Shown: positions 1-11,180 of the stretch, piece by piece | How the letters are laid out: each line of letters starts with the position of its first letter | Numbering within the stretch: the first letter of the stretch is position 1 | Source of the DNA: Bradyrhizobium sp. WSM471 | Lineage (GTDB): Bacteria; Pseudomonadota; Alphaproteobacteria; Rhizobiales; Xanthobacteraceae | Assembly (NCBI RefSeq): GCF_000244915.1 | Contig: NZ_CM001442.1 | Coordinates: 1,922,001 to 1,986,000 of the forward strand | DNA: 64,000 nt | Direction: 5' to 3' | Notes under the pieces: generated by a model | Told to the model about the DNA's origin: nothing | Seen by the model: only the letters and a program-made list of their open reading frames with translations | Databases searched by the model: none | Translations under genes and position numbers: made by a program

Positions 1-1009
1 CTCGGCCAAGGGCAGTTTGATGTGGTTCTGCCAGGTCTGGGTCGGAGGGACGAGCTTGGTGAGATGGCCGAAGCAGTAGAGAACTTTAAGCTGAGAGCTC
101 GCGAGAAGGTACAGGCGCAACTCGACGCCAAGACCGAACGGGATCAGACTGTTGCCGATCAGCGTAAAGCCGAGATCGCTCGGTTCGCAGGCGAATTTGA
201 AGCAGCCGTGGGGCAGGTGATCGATAACGTCTCGACCGCCTCCACACAACTTGAATCGTCGGCACGAAGCCTCACTGGTTCGGCTGATCAAAGCCGGGAG
301 CTCTCGATTCAGGTCGCGTCTTCATCGAAAGAGGCGTCCGCCAATGTCCAACGTGTTGCGGCCTCGACAAGCGAAATGGCGACAACGATTGCTGATGCCG
401 GCCGCCAGGTTGAGGCGACCGCCGATATGGCCCGCGATCCGGTTCGCAAAACCGAAGTTAGCGATCAGCGCATGGTTGATTTGGCCGCCGCAGCCGAGCG
501 GATCGGCAGCGTGGTTCAGCTAATCGCGGCGATTGCGCGCCAGACCAACTTGCTCGCATTGAACGCGACGATCGAAGCCGCGCGCGCCGGCGATCGCGGT
601 AGAGGTTTTGCGGTTGTCGCCCAGGAAGTGAAATCTCTCGCGACGCAGACGGCGCAAGCGACCGTTGAGATCCGAGAGCAAATCGACGGCATTCAGACCG
701 CGACCACCGAAGCGGTCGGCGCAATTACCGAGACAGGCGTTATAATCGCTCGTATTTCGGAGATCGCCAAGGGGGTCGTCGCCTCGATCGCGAAACAGAA
801 GACGACGAGCGAGAAAGTGGCGTTCATTTGCAGAAAGCTGCTGCCGGAACTACTCGGGTGGCGGAAAGCGCCAGTGATGTCACCCATCGCGCTAAAGAAA
901 CCGGGGGGCTTCGATGCAGGTGCTGAGGTACACCGAATTGCTGTCCGAGGAAAGCTCTCGGCTGAAGCACGAGCTAGATAATTTCCTCGGGAGAGTGCAA
1001 GCAGCCTAG
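1..1009 (+). pseudogene. methyl-accepting chemotaxis protein, 5' cut by window, frameshifted 3' end
   Basis: The frame is open from base 1 and begins in the last part of a HAMP linker ([16 protein letters not shown]). It then runs through a long helical signalling domain with the typical hairpin tip ([20 protein letters not shown], then [15 protein letters not shown]). Chemoreceptors of this kind sit in the inner membrane and control CheA. After about base 820 the expected C-terminal helix moves to another frame ([20 protein letters not shown]). Near base 925 it moves again ([20 protein letters not shown]) and stops at 1007-1009. Two frameshifts inside a conserved region mark it as a pseudogene. 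The sensory half lies outside the window. Confidence 0.85.
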
Positions 1010-1239
1010 CTGCGATATCAACTCGCGCGCTCGCGTAGTTCAATTATTGATTGTCCTTCGCAGCTGGATTCGGTGTTTCCTGCGAGGCGCGCGAGGGGCA
1101 CTGCTTTGAGGCTTACCGAACCGGCGTAGGTGCAATCGATCAGCCGCCTACGCTCAACTCTGATACCGACGCAAGAAATGTCGGAGCGAGGTCTTCGGAA
1201 AGATGGACGTCCGCTTAGTCGTCACCAACGAGGCTGGCG

Positions 1240-2886
1240 CTATCGGCTCCTGGCGGGGGTATTTTCGTTAAGTAGGACGTCGCTCTCAAAGCGGTTGGAG
1301 TTGTCGTCCTTCGAGCGCACTGATCCAAACGGGCGCTCTAGCATGCGACGAACTCGCACAGGGTCATGACCGATGTGAAACGATGCCGCCTCCCTCTCCA
1401 GCGCGCGCTGCGATACCGTCGCACGGTTACGCTGACGCAGGTAGTCGAACCAAGTCGGACAGTGATAGCGCTCCGTCCACGATTCCGGGTCGGCAATGTC
1501 GCGCGCGATTGATCATCCATAGGCGCCGTTGCGCTGACGGAAGAGCTGGACTGCCAGCATCGCGTTATGGAGGACGATCAAAGGGCCGCTCCGGCCGGTC
1601 AACGCCGGTTGCACGTCAGGATCCTCGAGCAGCTCGGCTTCTTGACCCCGGGCGCCGATGCACGGCATGGGTGACCGGAGGCCTATCAGAGGCGAGAGCA
1701 GCAATAGGGCGCCTAACATCAGAAGCGCAGTGTCGACACCAGCGGCGTCAGTCAGCCTGCCCCCACCCCAACTACCGATCGCAATCCCGCCTGATCCCGC
1801 CGCCTGATAAGCCGCGAGCGAGCGCCCGGCAACCCAGCGGGGCGCTGACAGCTGTATGCCGACGTTGAACAGCACCCATGCCATCATCCATACGGCCCCC
1901 CGCCAGCACCAGTGCGGTCGCTATCAAGATCAGATCGCGGCTCAGAGCCACTGTGAGAAGGCTTCCACCCATCGATAGCGCGCAGGCGCGAATGGATGGC
2001 TCGGCATTCAAACGCTTGCGCATCTCGGGTATATAAAGTGCGCCGATTACTGCTCCGAGACCAAAGGCGCTCAGCAGGAGCCCATAGGTCTGCGCGCCGC
2101 CATGCAGGAGATCTCGCGCGACTATCGGCATCAGGCCGATGATCGCGCTGCCAATTACACCGGTCACTATCGAACGGATCAAGACGATTTTAACGGACGG
2201 GGAATTCGTGACGTATCGAATGCCGGAGACAATGGCGCGGCTGAACTGTTCACGCGGCAGTCGGGAGGGTGGGACCACGCGCTTCCATAGCAGCAATGCG
2301 AGCATCAGGGGAAGATAAAGCAGCGCGTTTAATGCGAATGCAGCGACTGCGCCAGCGGTCGCAACGACGATGCCGCCGAGGGCTGGGCCGACGCAGTGCG
2401 CGATATTGTAGCTGATGCTGTTCAGCGCGGCGCGGCCGGCAATGCGTCGGGCGGCACTTGCTCACCTATCGAAGATTGCCACGTCGGATCCATTAGCGCC
2501 AAGCCGCTCCCAACGACGAAGCAAAACGCGAGCAGCAGGAGCGGTGTGACCAAATCGTGCCATGCAAGCACCGTCAGCGCACTTATACCGATGAGTGTGA
2601 TTCCGAGCGAGATCAGCGACACGATTCGGCGGTCATGCATATCCGCTACCGCTCCTGCTGGCATTGCAATCAGCATGATCGGAAGCGTCAGTGCAGTCTG
2701 AACGAGCGCGACCATGTCGGCCGACGAGGTCATTTGGGTCATAGCCCACGCAGCCCCGACGCTCCGAATCAGAGCCCCCACGTTCGAGAGGAGGCCCGCC
2801 AGCCAGATGCGACGAAAGGTGATATGCCGGAGCGGCGCTGTGATGCCGTCGGCGACCAACGTCTGGGGTTTGCGTGCCTCGTTCAT
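1240..2886 (-). pseudogene. MFS transporter (MFS_3 / EntS-like), multiply broken
   Basis: The N-terminal part (from ATG at 2884-2886, MNEARKPQTL) carries about four to five membrane helices and the signature PAGAVADMHDRR. A frameshift near 2425-2436 moves the protein to the frame giving ALNSISYNIAHCVGPALGG. A second shift near 1885 returns to the first frame. A TGA at 1513-1515 then replaces a residue expected to be Trp (GAYG-stop-SIARDIADPE). The family's C-terminal cytosolic tail is still readable (SWTERYHCPTWFDYLRQRNR, then RVRRMLERPFGSV) to a stop at 1240-1242. The family exports small molecules, but no substrate can be named. Three lesions make a functional product unlikely. Confidence 0.85.
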
Positions 2887-4459
2887 ATCAGCCCTTGCCG
2901 TACCTGCCTGAACCGAGAAGTCCGAACGCCAAGAGGCGCAATGACGCGCAGCTTCCGGCCAAGGATCAGGTAATGCTTGTCCTTGGGTTGTAGACGTCAT
3001 TCTTAATAGAGGCGCTCGCACTCTAGTGGGATATCATCAGCCACGGCTATAAGCCCGTGATTTAGCTCGTAATTTACATTGTTCTCACATTGGCCAGCTT
3101 CGAGCGCAGATGGATTAGCAGCGCCACCTGCATCCATCGTTCTAGAGTGCCGGCTCTCGGCAATTGCTAGGTTACTGCATCAGCAGTGCAGAAATCTCTC
3201 GCAATAAAGCGATGAAGCGAAGAAAAATCGCGCGCACTCCGCTTGGTTGCCATCATCGCGCTTTCAGAGGTGGCTTGGACGCGCGCGGTGATCGCCGAGA
3301 CGCAAACGCCCCCTAAGCTGCAGCATCCAAGCCGCTCGGATCTTCATCGTCATAACTGACGAACAGCCGCGTAAGACCATTCGAACAGTTTCATCCGAAC
3401 GGATTCAGCGCACGCCCACAACCTAAAAATAATGGCAGCGAGCAAGGCTCGGCTAAGGTAGTCCAGGCAGACGCGGGCTCGCGTTGTATGCAAGCTCTGC
3501 AAAAAAATCAATACCAACTCCGAGAAACCATGTCGATCTGTGGTGCTTGCGGAACCCTAAGTCGAAACGACATGTCCCGTTTAGCCCCTCATCAGCGTGA
3601 GTGGCGCATGATAAGTTCATAGCTTCGGTAAATCGCCGATGTCTTCTTGTATGGTTCTTTCGTGCACTGAAATCCGTAATCGAGATGGATGGTAGTAACC
3701 GATCTTGACTAACCGCGACAAAGTTGGGGAGGCATGGTGTGTCGGTGGCGATTGCCGGTATGGATCACCGCAACCTTGTTCCGAACTGCCCGGGTAGCTC
3801 GTGTTCGCCTCACATCGGCGTGAGAGGAGGGGGTGCCATCATGCAACTAACCCTAGCATCGCGGGATCGAGAGAAGGAGTTCGGACGACTGAACGAGTGG
3901 CCCGCAGGAGGAGAGGCGTTTACGGGATCATCAGTGCGGGCGAACTTTGATCGAGATCGTGAGTTGAAGGCTTGAATAGTATAACGCGACAACAAATGAT
4001 CCGTGCGCCGTCGATCTAAGAAAGCAAGTTTTCCAATTGCGATGGAATATAGTTCGTCTTCGACTCGCGCGATCAATCGTTCTTTGAGACTATTGATTAA
4101 CTGATCGTGCTGCAAGAACGGAGCGCTGCTGATCTGAAATGACTTGTTCGAGCAACGCATTATCGCTGGACGACGCACGTCCGAGCGTTCGAGCGAGGGG
4201 GCGCCCTTGTTGTTTAATTCAATCGTTCCGTCCCGGTGTTGAAATTGCAGGTCGCGAGGCTATTGCGCAGCCGCGCTCCTTCGATCGTCGGGTGATGGTC
4301 TTTGCCAGGAGCAGAGCTAATGGTTATCGCCTCTCAATGGTGTGAAGCAAGGTGTCATCTGGCGTTCAACATGACAGCATATCTGCTCTGGGCGATTACC
4401 GCGGCAGCTTTCCGGGCTGACGCAGCGGCTGAACTACGTAGTGAGAAGGAGAATGTGAC
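2887..4459. other. no convincing gene (about 1.6 kb)
   Basis: I see no recognisable gene or RNA. A minus-strand open frame at 3810-4178 holds a short protein-like stretch (LKERLIARVEDELYSIAIGK), but its ends look random, so it may be the remnant of an unrecognised gene. Confidence 0.5.
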
Positions 4460-5032
4460 ATGGTAACCACACGTGAAGTGTCTGTCGATGATGCTACAAC
4501 GGTGACCCGGATGGTTACTGCGCTGCTCGCCGAACTTGGGGCGGGCCACACGCAGGCAACACTAGATGAGCAGCTGGTCGCCGACCTCCTTGCGATGAAG
4601 GAGCACGTCTCAGGCTTTCTCGCTTTTTCACAGGAATGCCCAGTCGGCATCATCATGTTATCAGAGGGCGCCGCCCTTTTTGCGCGAGGAAGTTACGGCA
4701 TAATTACCGAGCTCTATGTCGTTCCGGATCAACGGTCGTCGGGGATTGCGATGCGCCTCATTGAGGCCGCAGCGGCCCTGGGGACGAAGAAAGGCTGGGG
4801 CCAGCTTGAGGTGGGAGCGCCTAATCAGCAGGTGTGGAGCCGTAGCCCCAAGTCGGCACTGTACCTCAAGGCCGGTTTTGCAGAGATCGGGCCCCGGCTC
4901 AAACTGCCATTGCATGACGTGGCCAGCCGGCGAGCGCAACTGTGTCCTCCAGGGCCATCGCGGTTGAGCCCTCGTCAACGACGTTCACCCCGACGCCGTA
5001 TTGCGGATTCATCCGCTGCAAGATTTGCCTGA
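4460..5032 (+). CDS. GNAT-family N-acetyltransferase
   Basis: The 190-aa protein follows the GNAT fold: a beta-rich N-terminal half, then the acetyl-CoA-binding segment ELYVVPDQRSSGIAMRLIEA (motif A, variant of Q/RxxGxG/A) and the C-terminal ALYLKAGFAEIGPRLKLPL typical of motif B. It would acetylate an amine on a small molecule or protein; the substrate is unknown. ATG follows GTGAGAAGGAGAATGTGAC, a good ribosome-binding site. The family usually ends soon after the KLPL segment; here about 30 basic, low-complexity residues follow, so the original stop may have been lost. Neighbours are eroded, so it stands alone. Confidence 0.75.
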   Translation: MVTTREVSVDDATTVTRMVTALLAELGAGHTQATLDEQLVADLLAMKEHVSGFLAFSQECPVGIIMLSEGAALFARGSYGIITELYVVPDQRSSGIAMRLIEAAAALGTKKGWGQLEVGAPNQQVWSRSPKSALYLKAGFAEIGPRLKLPLHDVASRRAQLCPPGPSRLSPRQRRSPRRRIADSSAARFA

Positions 5033-6255
5033 GCGACGATTCGCGGCCAACCACTTGGCCCACAATGAGCTTGCTCGGTCGATATATCGGAGGGCGCGCA
5101 GCAGCGCACTCCGATCCGCTCGCCATAATTAAGCAGTCCTCTTGTCCAAGGTCCAAAGGCAAAAGCCAGCGACGTCGGAGGGAGCCATCGGAATGCTTGC
5201 GGTTCAATCCGCTTCACGCGAGAAACAGAGGCCGACGCTGTGTGGTCGATCCCCCTCCGAGCGCATGCTTGCAAGCTGCCACCCCACTAGCGGCGCTAGC
5301 CTCGCCTATGCAGGTGTCCGCAGCGCGAGCGGCCACAGATTGAGCTCCGAACCAGGACCTTGAGGAGTCGACTGGGAGTCTGGGAAAGCGGCGCCGGGGT
5401 CACTTGGCCAAAGCTGGCCCGGCGGGTAAGGCCCAGCCATCGACCCGACTTGGTCAAGGCACTCGCTTAGGGCGAGGCGGTAAAAGCGGGCCAACGGGCA
5501 ACGATCGGCGCTCGCGCGGCAGTCAGAGGCACCAACGTCCATGCGCTCATCATCAGCTCATCAGCTCAACCGTTATGGCGTTCTCTTGCTGAGGGCAGGC
5601 AGCGGCTGCGAGGGGTGCCGCGCCGCGTAGGTTTTGGCCGACCTGCCGGCTCATCTGCGCCGCCTGATGCCCGACGCGCCCGCTCGTCTGTGCCGCCTGA
5701 TGGTCGGCCTACTGCCTACGACGGCGACCCGCTGCGCCCCGGTCGGTTCGCCATGGTTTAACAACAATCATCCCCAGCCAACGCAAGCGCGGGAGTTTCA
5801 TTCACAAACGCCGTCACCGGGGATGGCTTGGCGTACCGATGTCAAGTCCTGTCGTCTCGAAGACTTCGGCCGCATCGCCACTGCTGCGGGAAAGTGGCCG
5901 GCAGCCACGCTTCAACCGTCATTACCGTCGTCACTCTTTGGATTAGGCGAGAAATGGCCGTTCCGCTCGCCCAATAGCAAGTCCGGGGTGCAACCGACAT
6001 TACTCTCGTGATATCCGGGCGAGCTTTGACGTTCAGCGCGGCGAAAATGGATCATCCAATTGCGAGCGAATGCCGAGAGGGCGATTGCCTCATAAACGTC
6101 GTTCAAGCGTGAGAGTTTCCGAGCGCCCTGACATTTCTCTCGTGAGCAGGCCACTCTAAGCATAATAGCCTGCCGTCATGGCGAGCCGGGAGCGATCATC
6201 TCTGCGATGAAGAGTTAACAACGCGATAGGTGCCAGAGCTTCAGGAAAGGCCGGC
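5033..6255. other. no convincing gene (about 1.2 kb)
   Basis: Only short open frames of unnatural composition were seen on both strands. This looks like decayed island DNA between an acetyltransferase gene and a nuclease pseudogene. Confidence 0.5.
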
Positions 6256-7125
6256 CTAAGACCCTCCGAGTACGTCATCGAGAATGGCTTTGAGGCGCGC
6301 TGCCCCTTTTGCCAACTCGCCATCCAAGTCCGCTTTTATGGCTACAGCGTAATCGTTGTTGATGTCCACAGGGGGCCCGTGTCGTTATGATCGAGCGTTC
6401 CTGGCGGCAGAAGCTGGTAAGCCCTTATTCCGAGACTGTGCGTATCGTTCGCCCAGGCCGCGATGCGTGCCTCGTCATATGGCGGCGCTTCCACCGTTGG
6501 CAATGGATTGGCATCGAGCGCGTCCGCGTAGCTCCCCCACGAATAGGCCTGAAGGTCTATAAGAGAGTCGTCCCACATGCTGTGGAAGGTTGACGCCCTC
6601 GTGTATCCCGTGCCGTCGGAGCGCTTGGCCAGCAAGACGACATGCAGTTTGTTGCCGCCGGTTGCGTTCGCTTGCATGCAACGGCTGCTCCAGATCCCGG
6701 CAAGATGAACCACGAGCTTGAGCGCGCGCAACCTGTCGTCTTGGGAGCTCGATTTTCCTTCAGGACCGCGATGGCTGCCGGAAGGCCCTGCACGATGCAG
6801 GAGCCCTGATTGTTCATGTCCTTGCAATCGCTGCGTCGTAGGTCGAACGTTCCGTGTCAATATCGACAAAATGCGATCGATAGGTGTTCTTTCCTTCCGG
6901 CGTGAATTTGTACTCATCGGCCCAGTTCGAAATGGCGGCCAGAGAGGTGTCCCCGATTAGCTCCTTGAGCTTGGCTTGTGCGGCCGGACTCAAGTGTAGC
7001 TGCGCCAGTTCCGCAATAACGGAATGACCTAGTTGCCCCCACGCCAGGGCGGAAGAGGTGCTGGACACGAAAGCTGCGGTGCAGATCGGGAGTATGAGTT
7101 TGAGCAACGTCACGAGCTTCCCCAA
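6256..7125 (-). pseudogene. S1/P1-family nuclease, frameshifted
   Basis: The protein starts with a signal peptide ending in SALA, followed by WGQLGHSVIAELAQ. The N-terminal Trp and His of S1/P1 nucleases supply zinc ligands. NWADEYKFT and SHFVDID match the next metal-ligand blocks. The frame breaks near 6815 (continuing as MNNQGSCIVQGLPAAIAVLK), again around 6715 (ALKLVVHLAG) and around 6680 (LEQPLHASERN). It is then readable through HSMWDDSLIDL to a stop at 6256-6258 (AARLKAILDDVLGGS). Family members are secreted zinc nucleases that cut single-stranded DNA and RNA. With at least three frameshifts this copy is dead. Confidence 0.85.
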
Positions 7126-7169
7126 TATTGATCAAGTGGAATCTTTGCTGCCCGACCCAAGTCATCGAA

Positions 7170-7289
7170 TTAGGGCACGCTGACTGGTGGCATGGGCGCG
7201 GTCGGGCGTGGCACGAAACCATTTTGGTGCTGGCCACGTGCCGCCAACATGATCACAAAAACGGTGAGTACGATCAGGAGTCCGCGCAT
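7170..7289 (-). CDS. 39-aa secreted-type peptide
   Basis: This short frame reads MRGLLIVLTVFVIMLAARGQ, a good signal-peptide or membrane-helix pattern, followed by a Pro-rich tail (FVPRPTAPMPPVSVP) and TAA. It lies 45 bp upstream of the S1/P1 nuclease pseudogene on the same strand. No strong ribosome-binding site is visible, so the call rests on composition alone. Function unknown. Confidence 0.4.
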   Translation of the reverse strand: MRGLLIVLTVFVIMLAARGQHQNGFVPRPTAPMPPVSVP

Positions 7290-7597
7290 GTCAGGAGATT
7301 ACTCGAAGAGCTGTATTGCAATTATGAAACGGCTCACAGCAGGTGTGTTGGAACGAAGAATTGTGCAAGCGTTGCAGCGTCCAATAGATGAACGCCCTTG
7401 GGTTGTAAAGTACAGGAACTGATATCGGTTTGCTCTTGCGGCAAGCCGGCGAAGCTGGGCCCCATCATGCAGAAAAAATGCGTTCTATCCACATATCGGC
7501 AGCAACAATGCAGCGAATTTGAATCATAAGTATCAAACCGCTCGAATAATGCGAGGCAAGCCGCTGCTCTCGCTTTATGGCGCGATCGAGGGCGTTC
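7290..7597. other. intergenic, nothing recognised
   Basis: About 300 bp between two short peptide genes. No RNA gene or conserved frame seen. Confidence 0.4.
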
Positions 7598-7696
7598 ATG
7601 CGCAATCACGACCTTGTCTCAGGGAGCCTCCTGGCTCTGACGGCCGCGGGCATCGCACTGCTCTGCTCCAGTCTGCTCGCATTTGTATTCATTTAA
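7598..7696 (+). CDS. 32-aa single-helix membrane protein, copy 1
   Basis: The frame starts MRNHDLVSGSLLALTAAG and runs through one hydrophobic helix (GIALLCSSLLAFVF) to TAA. A second copy lies at 26267-26365 on the other strand and shares NHDLV/SHDLV, the helix GIALLCSSLL and the end FVF. The bases just before the start are also alike (CGAGGGCGTTC here, AGAGGTCGTTC there), giving a purine-rich ribosome-binding site at the same distance. Conservation of protein, length and translation signal argues for a real gene. Its role is unknown; it is expected in the inner membrane. Confidence 0.65.
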   Translation: MRNHDLVSGSLLALTAAGIALLCSSLLAFVFI

Positions 7697-8006
7697 ATTC
7701 CTCGATCAAGTCCGCTCATGCTTGTGTTGCTCTGAAGCCGCGCGCACAAGCCGGACCTGCTCTTAACTAAGTCCATGCCGATAGCTTAGGTCAGGCCGTG
7801 CCAAGTCGGATAAGTCCACCTACGGAGTAGGAGGGGACACATCCAGGCAACCTATACTCGCTGAGCCGAGACTCAGCCGGTTATTGGCGTTACTCGATCA
7901 ATCCGGGAGACAAGATCAAATCGGAAAAGATGCAAGCGCGCCTGGGACTACTCGCCGTCCGGACAGCCGTTGCCGGATGCCCTGGTCGAGAGTCCGGACG
8001 GATCTG
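7697..8006. other. intergenic, nothing recognised
   Basis: About 310 bp without a supported gene on either strand. Confidence 0.4.
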
Positions 8007-8201
8007 CTATTGCTTTTTCAGATCTCTCAGTTTTCGCATGTAGTGGCCGTCCTTCTGGACTGCCAACCTGATCTCATGACTGACACTGACAACCCGAGTC
8101 TTCTTTTTTCGCCATTTACCGATCGCTCCGATGACAGGTAGTCGAGCCCCCCGAGGCACGACCAGCAATTCACGTTTGTCGTTTACGTACACGTCGAACA
8201 T
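8007..8201 (-). CDS. conserved small protein, 64 aa
   Basis: From ATG at 8201 the product reads MFDVYVNDKRELLVVPRG and ends HYMRKLRDLKKQ. It is a compact mixed beta/alpha protein rich in Lys and Arg (GKWRKKKTRVV), with normal protein composition. The frame is open further upstream, but those residues look random, so the internal ATG is preferred. It lies downstream of and on the same strand as the 79-aa gene at 8342-8581, with a terminator between them, so it probably has its own promoter. No family name is recognised. Confidence 0.55.
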   Translation of the reverse strand: MFDVYVNDKRELLVVPRGARLPVIGAIGKWRKKKTRVVSVSHEIRLAVQKDGHYMRKLRDLKKQ

Positions 8202-8301
8202 GTTGCTATTTGGCTGAACCGAAAGGAGCGTGTTCATTTGACCATCCATACCGGCAACGACCACGTGCCGCAGCAATCGAGTGTGGCCTTCAGTCGCAGC
8301 A

Positions 8302-8337
8302 TGCCAAAAAGAAAAAGTCCGACTTTCGTCGGACTTT
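8302..8337 (-). terminator. rho-independent terminator
   Basis: A perfect 10-bp stem (AAAGTCCGAC / GTCGGACTTT) with a 4-nt loop lies at 8314-8337. On the minus strand it is followed by TTTTTCTTTTT. It begins 5 bp after the stop of the gene at 8342-8581 and is a clear terminator for it. Confidence 0.85.
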
Positions 8338-8341
8338 GGCA

Positions 8342-8581
8342 CTATTTCGGATCATGGTCGGCATACACGATCAATCGCCATCGAATCGATCCTTGCGCCT
8401 GCGTGTGCGCATGATGCCCTTGTGGCGGCAACACATGCTTAGATGCAATGCCGATTTCGCGATGACACCCCATGCATCGGTAAATTCCGGCAAAGGGAGC
8501 CGTCGCTCCTGGACCGTGATCCTGATCAAAAGCCTCGCTGCTAGATTTTTCCAGATAGTTCACGTTCTTGTACGTAGCCAT
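8342..8581 (-). CDS. small CxxC protein, 79 aa
   Basis: The product starts MATYKNVNYLEKSSSEAFDQ and contains a CMGCHREIGIASKHVLPPQ segment. The single CxxC plus several His residues (HHAHTQ) suggest a metal-binding or zinc-ribbon-like fold. The end is RWRLIVYADHDPK. A clear ribosome-binding site (GGAAGAATTGGA) precedes the ATG and a strong terminator follows the TAG, so this is a well-defined single-gene transcript. I recognise the general pattern as a conserved small hypothetical protein; no function is known to me. Confidence 0.75.
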   Translation of the reverse strand: MATYKNVNYLEKSSSEAFDQDHGPGATAPFAGIYRCMGCHREIGIASKHVLPPQGHHAHTQAQGSIRWRLIVYADHDPK

Positions 8582-9134
8582 TCCAATTCTTCCAATCGAC
8601 TAATTATGTTGCCAGATGGCCTTCGCTTTCGAGGCGCGAGTGCCGGGGAAATGAACCGCACCTGGGCAAGCAACGTCCAGAGTTTCGACGCAACTCAACT
8701 GTGCCGTCTCGTACAGCTGCCCACCAACAACGTACGACCCCTCCATCGCGCGGCAAAGTTAGTCATACGACTGCGCTCGGATTATGCGTTTTTGCCCGCG
8801 CTGCGCAGCATTCCTGCGCCGTTTCGCCTGTGGCGCGATAAAGGATCGAGCCTCGAACAGTCAGGCACAGGAGCGCTGGAGGCGTCATCCTATCGACCTC
8901 TCTCATGCGCACGCCCAGCCGCAGGAGCAAGCAGGGACAAATGTGCTTGGAAACGTACGCCCGTCTCAGCGATGCTTACTTCACACAACGCAGAACCTCT
9001 TATTGGACAGCCGCTATGTGCAACTCCATCAAAAGCCCGGTGGGAGGAAGGCCACCCATGGGGACAACGTCGCTGAAAACGATGCAGTCGGGAACGCGGC
9101 TCGCGGCAGCTCTTGACCATCGATTGGTATCCCG
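8582..9134. other. intergenic, nothing recognised
   Basis: About 550 bp. A long plus-strand frame crosses it but has random composition and overlaps the well-supported genes on the other strand. Confidence 0.45.
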
Positions 9135-9226
9135 TCAACGAGAAAGGCCAAAGCAGATCGAGATGGGGAGCATGGGGCGTTGGATTTGACTGATCAAGCC
9201 GATGGATCGGAGTTGCTCTCTGCATT

Positions 9227-9730
9227 GCAGAAATCGCCGAAACGCTTTGCCGAAACGAGAAAAGGCGGTGGTACGCTCCTCGCTGACGCCTGAATGAACG
9301 AATATGACACAGTTCGCGCCAATCAACTGGGCCCCGTGCGCTACCGACCTACCATGGTTGCCATCCGTGGCGCACGATACCGTCATGGCCCGCGCCACGT
9401 CCTTCACTTCAGGTATGTGAAGTTCGGAAGGGTCAATAGCCCTGCCGAGCCGCACAATTACTTCCTCTAATATCAGCCTGATCACGGCGTAGGATCCGCC
9501 CAAGGCCTTGAAACTACCCAGACCGAGTCGATGGCCCTCATCCTTTAGGTTAATCGAACTCACCCCGATCTCACGGGCGAGACCTGGCAACGAATGAGCG
9601 GCGTTGCCTTGTGACCATCTCGGTGCTCAAGAAAGCGCTCGACTTCGTGCGCAGCTTCTAGGCTGAGCGTCCTGGCATCGGAGGCAGCCAGAGGAGCGCC
9701 GTGATCGGTGTGCTGGTTGAGAAGCAACAT
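9227..9730 (-). pseudogene. diaminopropionate ammonia-lyase, N-terminal fragment
   Basis: The start at 9730 gives MLLLNQHTDHGAPLAASDAR and continues to HKATPLIR. A frameshift near 9590 then leads to LPGLAREIGV, followed by KDEGHRLGLGSFKALGG with the PLP-binding Lys, and CATDGNHGRSVAHGAQLIGA. These match fold-type II PLP lyases of the DpaL type, which convert 2,3-diaminopropionate to pyruvate and ammonia. The match ends after VSEERTTAFSRFGK near 9230, so roughly half of the usual 400 residues is missing. Truncated and frameshifted, hence a pseudogene. Confidence 0.8.
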
Positions 9731-11180
9731 GGTTAGACTTTCTTGCGTCGCAAGTGTTTCAAATAGAACACGTCATTCGTGCCGATGAAAAGCGGTACGC
9801 GAACACAGAATTGCTGTCCAAAGGCGGAATCTCCTTGTCCTAGGGGGGCTGTCGGGCCGCTTCTCCGGAAGGGACCAAAGTCGGAGTATTTCAAAGCGAC
9901 ATTTGCGAGCCGACAACCATCGAAGAGCGGAGCGGTAAACGGCGTGCGACTGCTCGCCAAGGCTGTATCGGCTAACGGCCCGGATACGGTCATGCGGCTT
10001 GTTGTGGCGGCCACATTGGCGATTCACTGCGAAGGAATGGCTACGAGGACAAACTTCATAAAAAAATTCCGCGCCGAAGCTGATGTCCGAACGCTTACGA
10101 AACCCCGTCGGCGTGCGCTGCTGTACGCGGCAGTGCCCATGTGTTCGCATTGACGATTTTGGGCTGCACGAGCAACCCTCATCCCGAGGTCTGAAAGGTG
10201 GAGCCTAAGCGCATAGTATTGATCCGCCCCATCGAACTTTTGTATTCTGTGCGGCCATTCCTCATGTATGCAAAATCATCGATCTCTCCCGGACAGTCTC
10301 GCTTGCCTGGGATGAGAAACAGCACTCAAGCATTTTTGATGATTGTCGCTCACCAGACCGAAGACCCCGCTTTGTCGCCGTCGAAATCATTCGACCTCTC
10401 TCGATCGGGGAAGCGTACGAGCTCGGCGGCAGGTTGGGGCCAGGCGATGGAATATCCTTGCACCTCGGTTTGGTCGCCAGCCATCCTCAGCTGCTCAGCC
10501 GTCTCGCCCGCTCGATTAGCTGCATGCGGAGGCCTGCAAGGAGGTGCAGGGATTCCTTTGCGACGCCAGACCGGCGGCTGTGAAGCAGTTGTTGCTCCGT
10601 TTCTGCCGCCAAAGCGTCGGGCAGCGTGAAGTTCTTGCGATGTTTAATCATCAGCGCCGCTCTGGGCGGAATTGAACGAAACCACAGGCTCACCTGCGGA
10701 AATCCTGCAGCGTGAGGCTGTTGAACGGACGATCATAGCGCGCGAATCGCGCTACTGCCTTCACGGCCATGATCGTCTCCGCCCGGGCGCGTGGCAAATC
10801 TCGGACCCGGCCGCAAGACCGGGCGTCCAAGGTTCCCCTTGAGTCGTCAAGGCTGGTTATGATGCGCGAGCAACGTATCCCATTCCGGATTTCATATAAC
10901 GGCCGGAGCTTCATCTGCTCTCGTACCGTGACTGGCATCAGGAAGCTGCGTCAGACGGTTACTGTCCCTGGTTTTGGCGTCGAGCTCGATTTGGCCATTT
11001 ATAGTCAGCAGAACGCTCATCCTATATCGAGCATGGAGAGCGCAGCCATGCTTATCGCCACCCAGATGGTCGCGCACGCAAGCCATGCTCGCGTTGTGCG
11101 GCGCCGCGGCGCCCCAGGCTCATAGTTGTATGTCGTTTGCTCGGGAAGTCCGACGATACAGGCTCCGTCCAAGCAAGGGG
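9731..11180. other. no convincing gene (about 1.4 kb)
   Basis: Several open frames exist, but none has a recognisable domain or convincing start. A short hydrophobic stretch (WLACATIWVAISMAALSM, minus strand, about 11020-11090) could be part of a small membrane peptide. Confidence 0.45.

Noticed and set aside
3810..4178. Minus-strand frame with a protein-like centre (LKERLIARVEDELYSIAIGK)
   Set aside because: Only about 35 residues look natural; ends are random and no family is recognised.
10198..10629. 143-codon plus-strand frame
   Set aside because: Composition is random, with no domain, no ribosome-binding site and no conserved neighbour.
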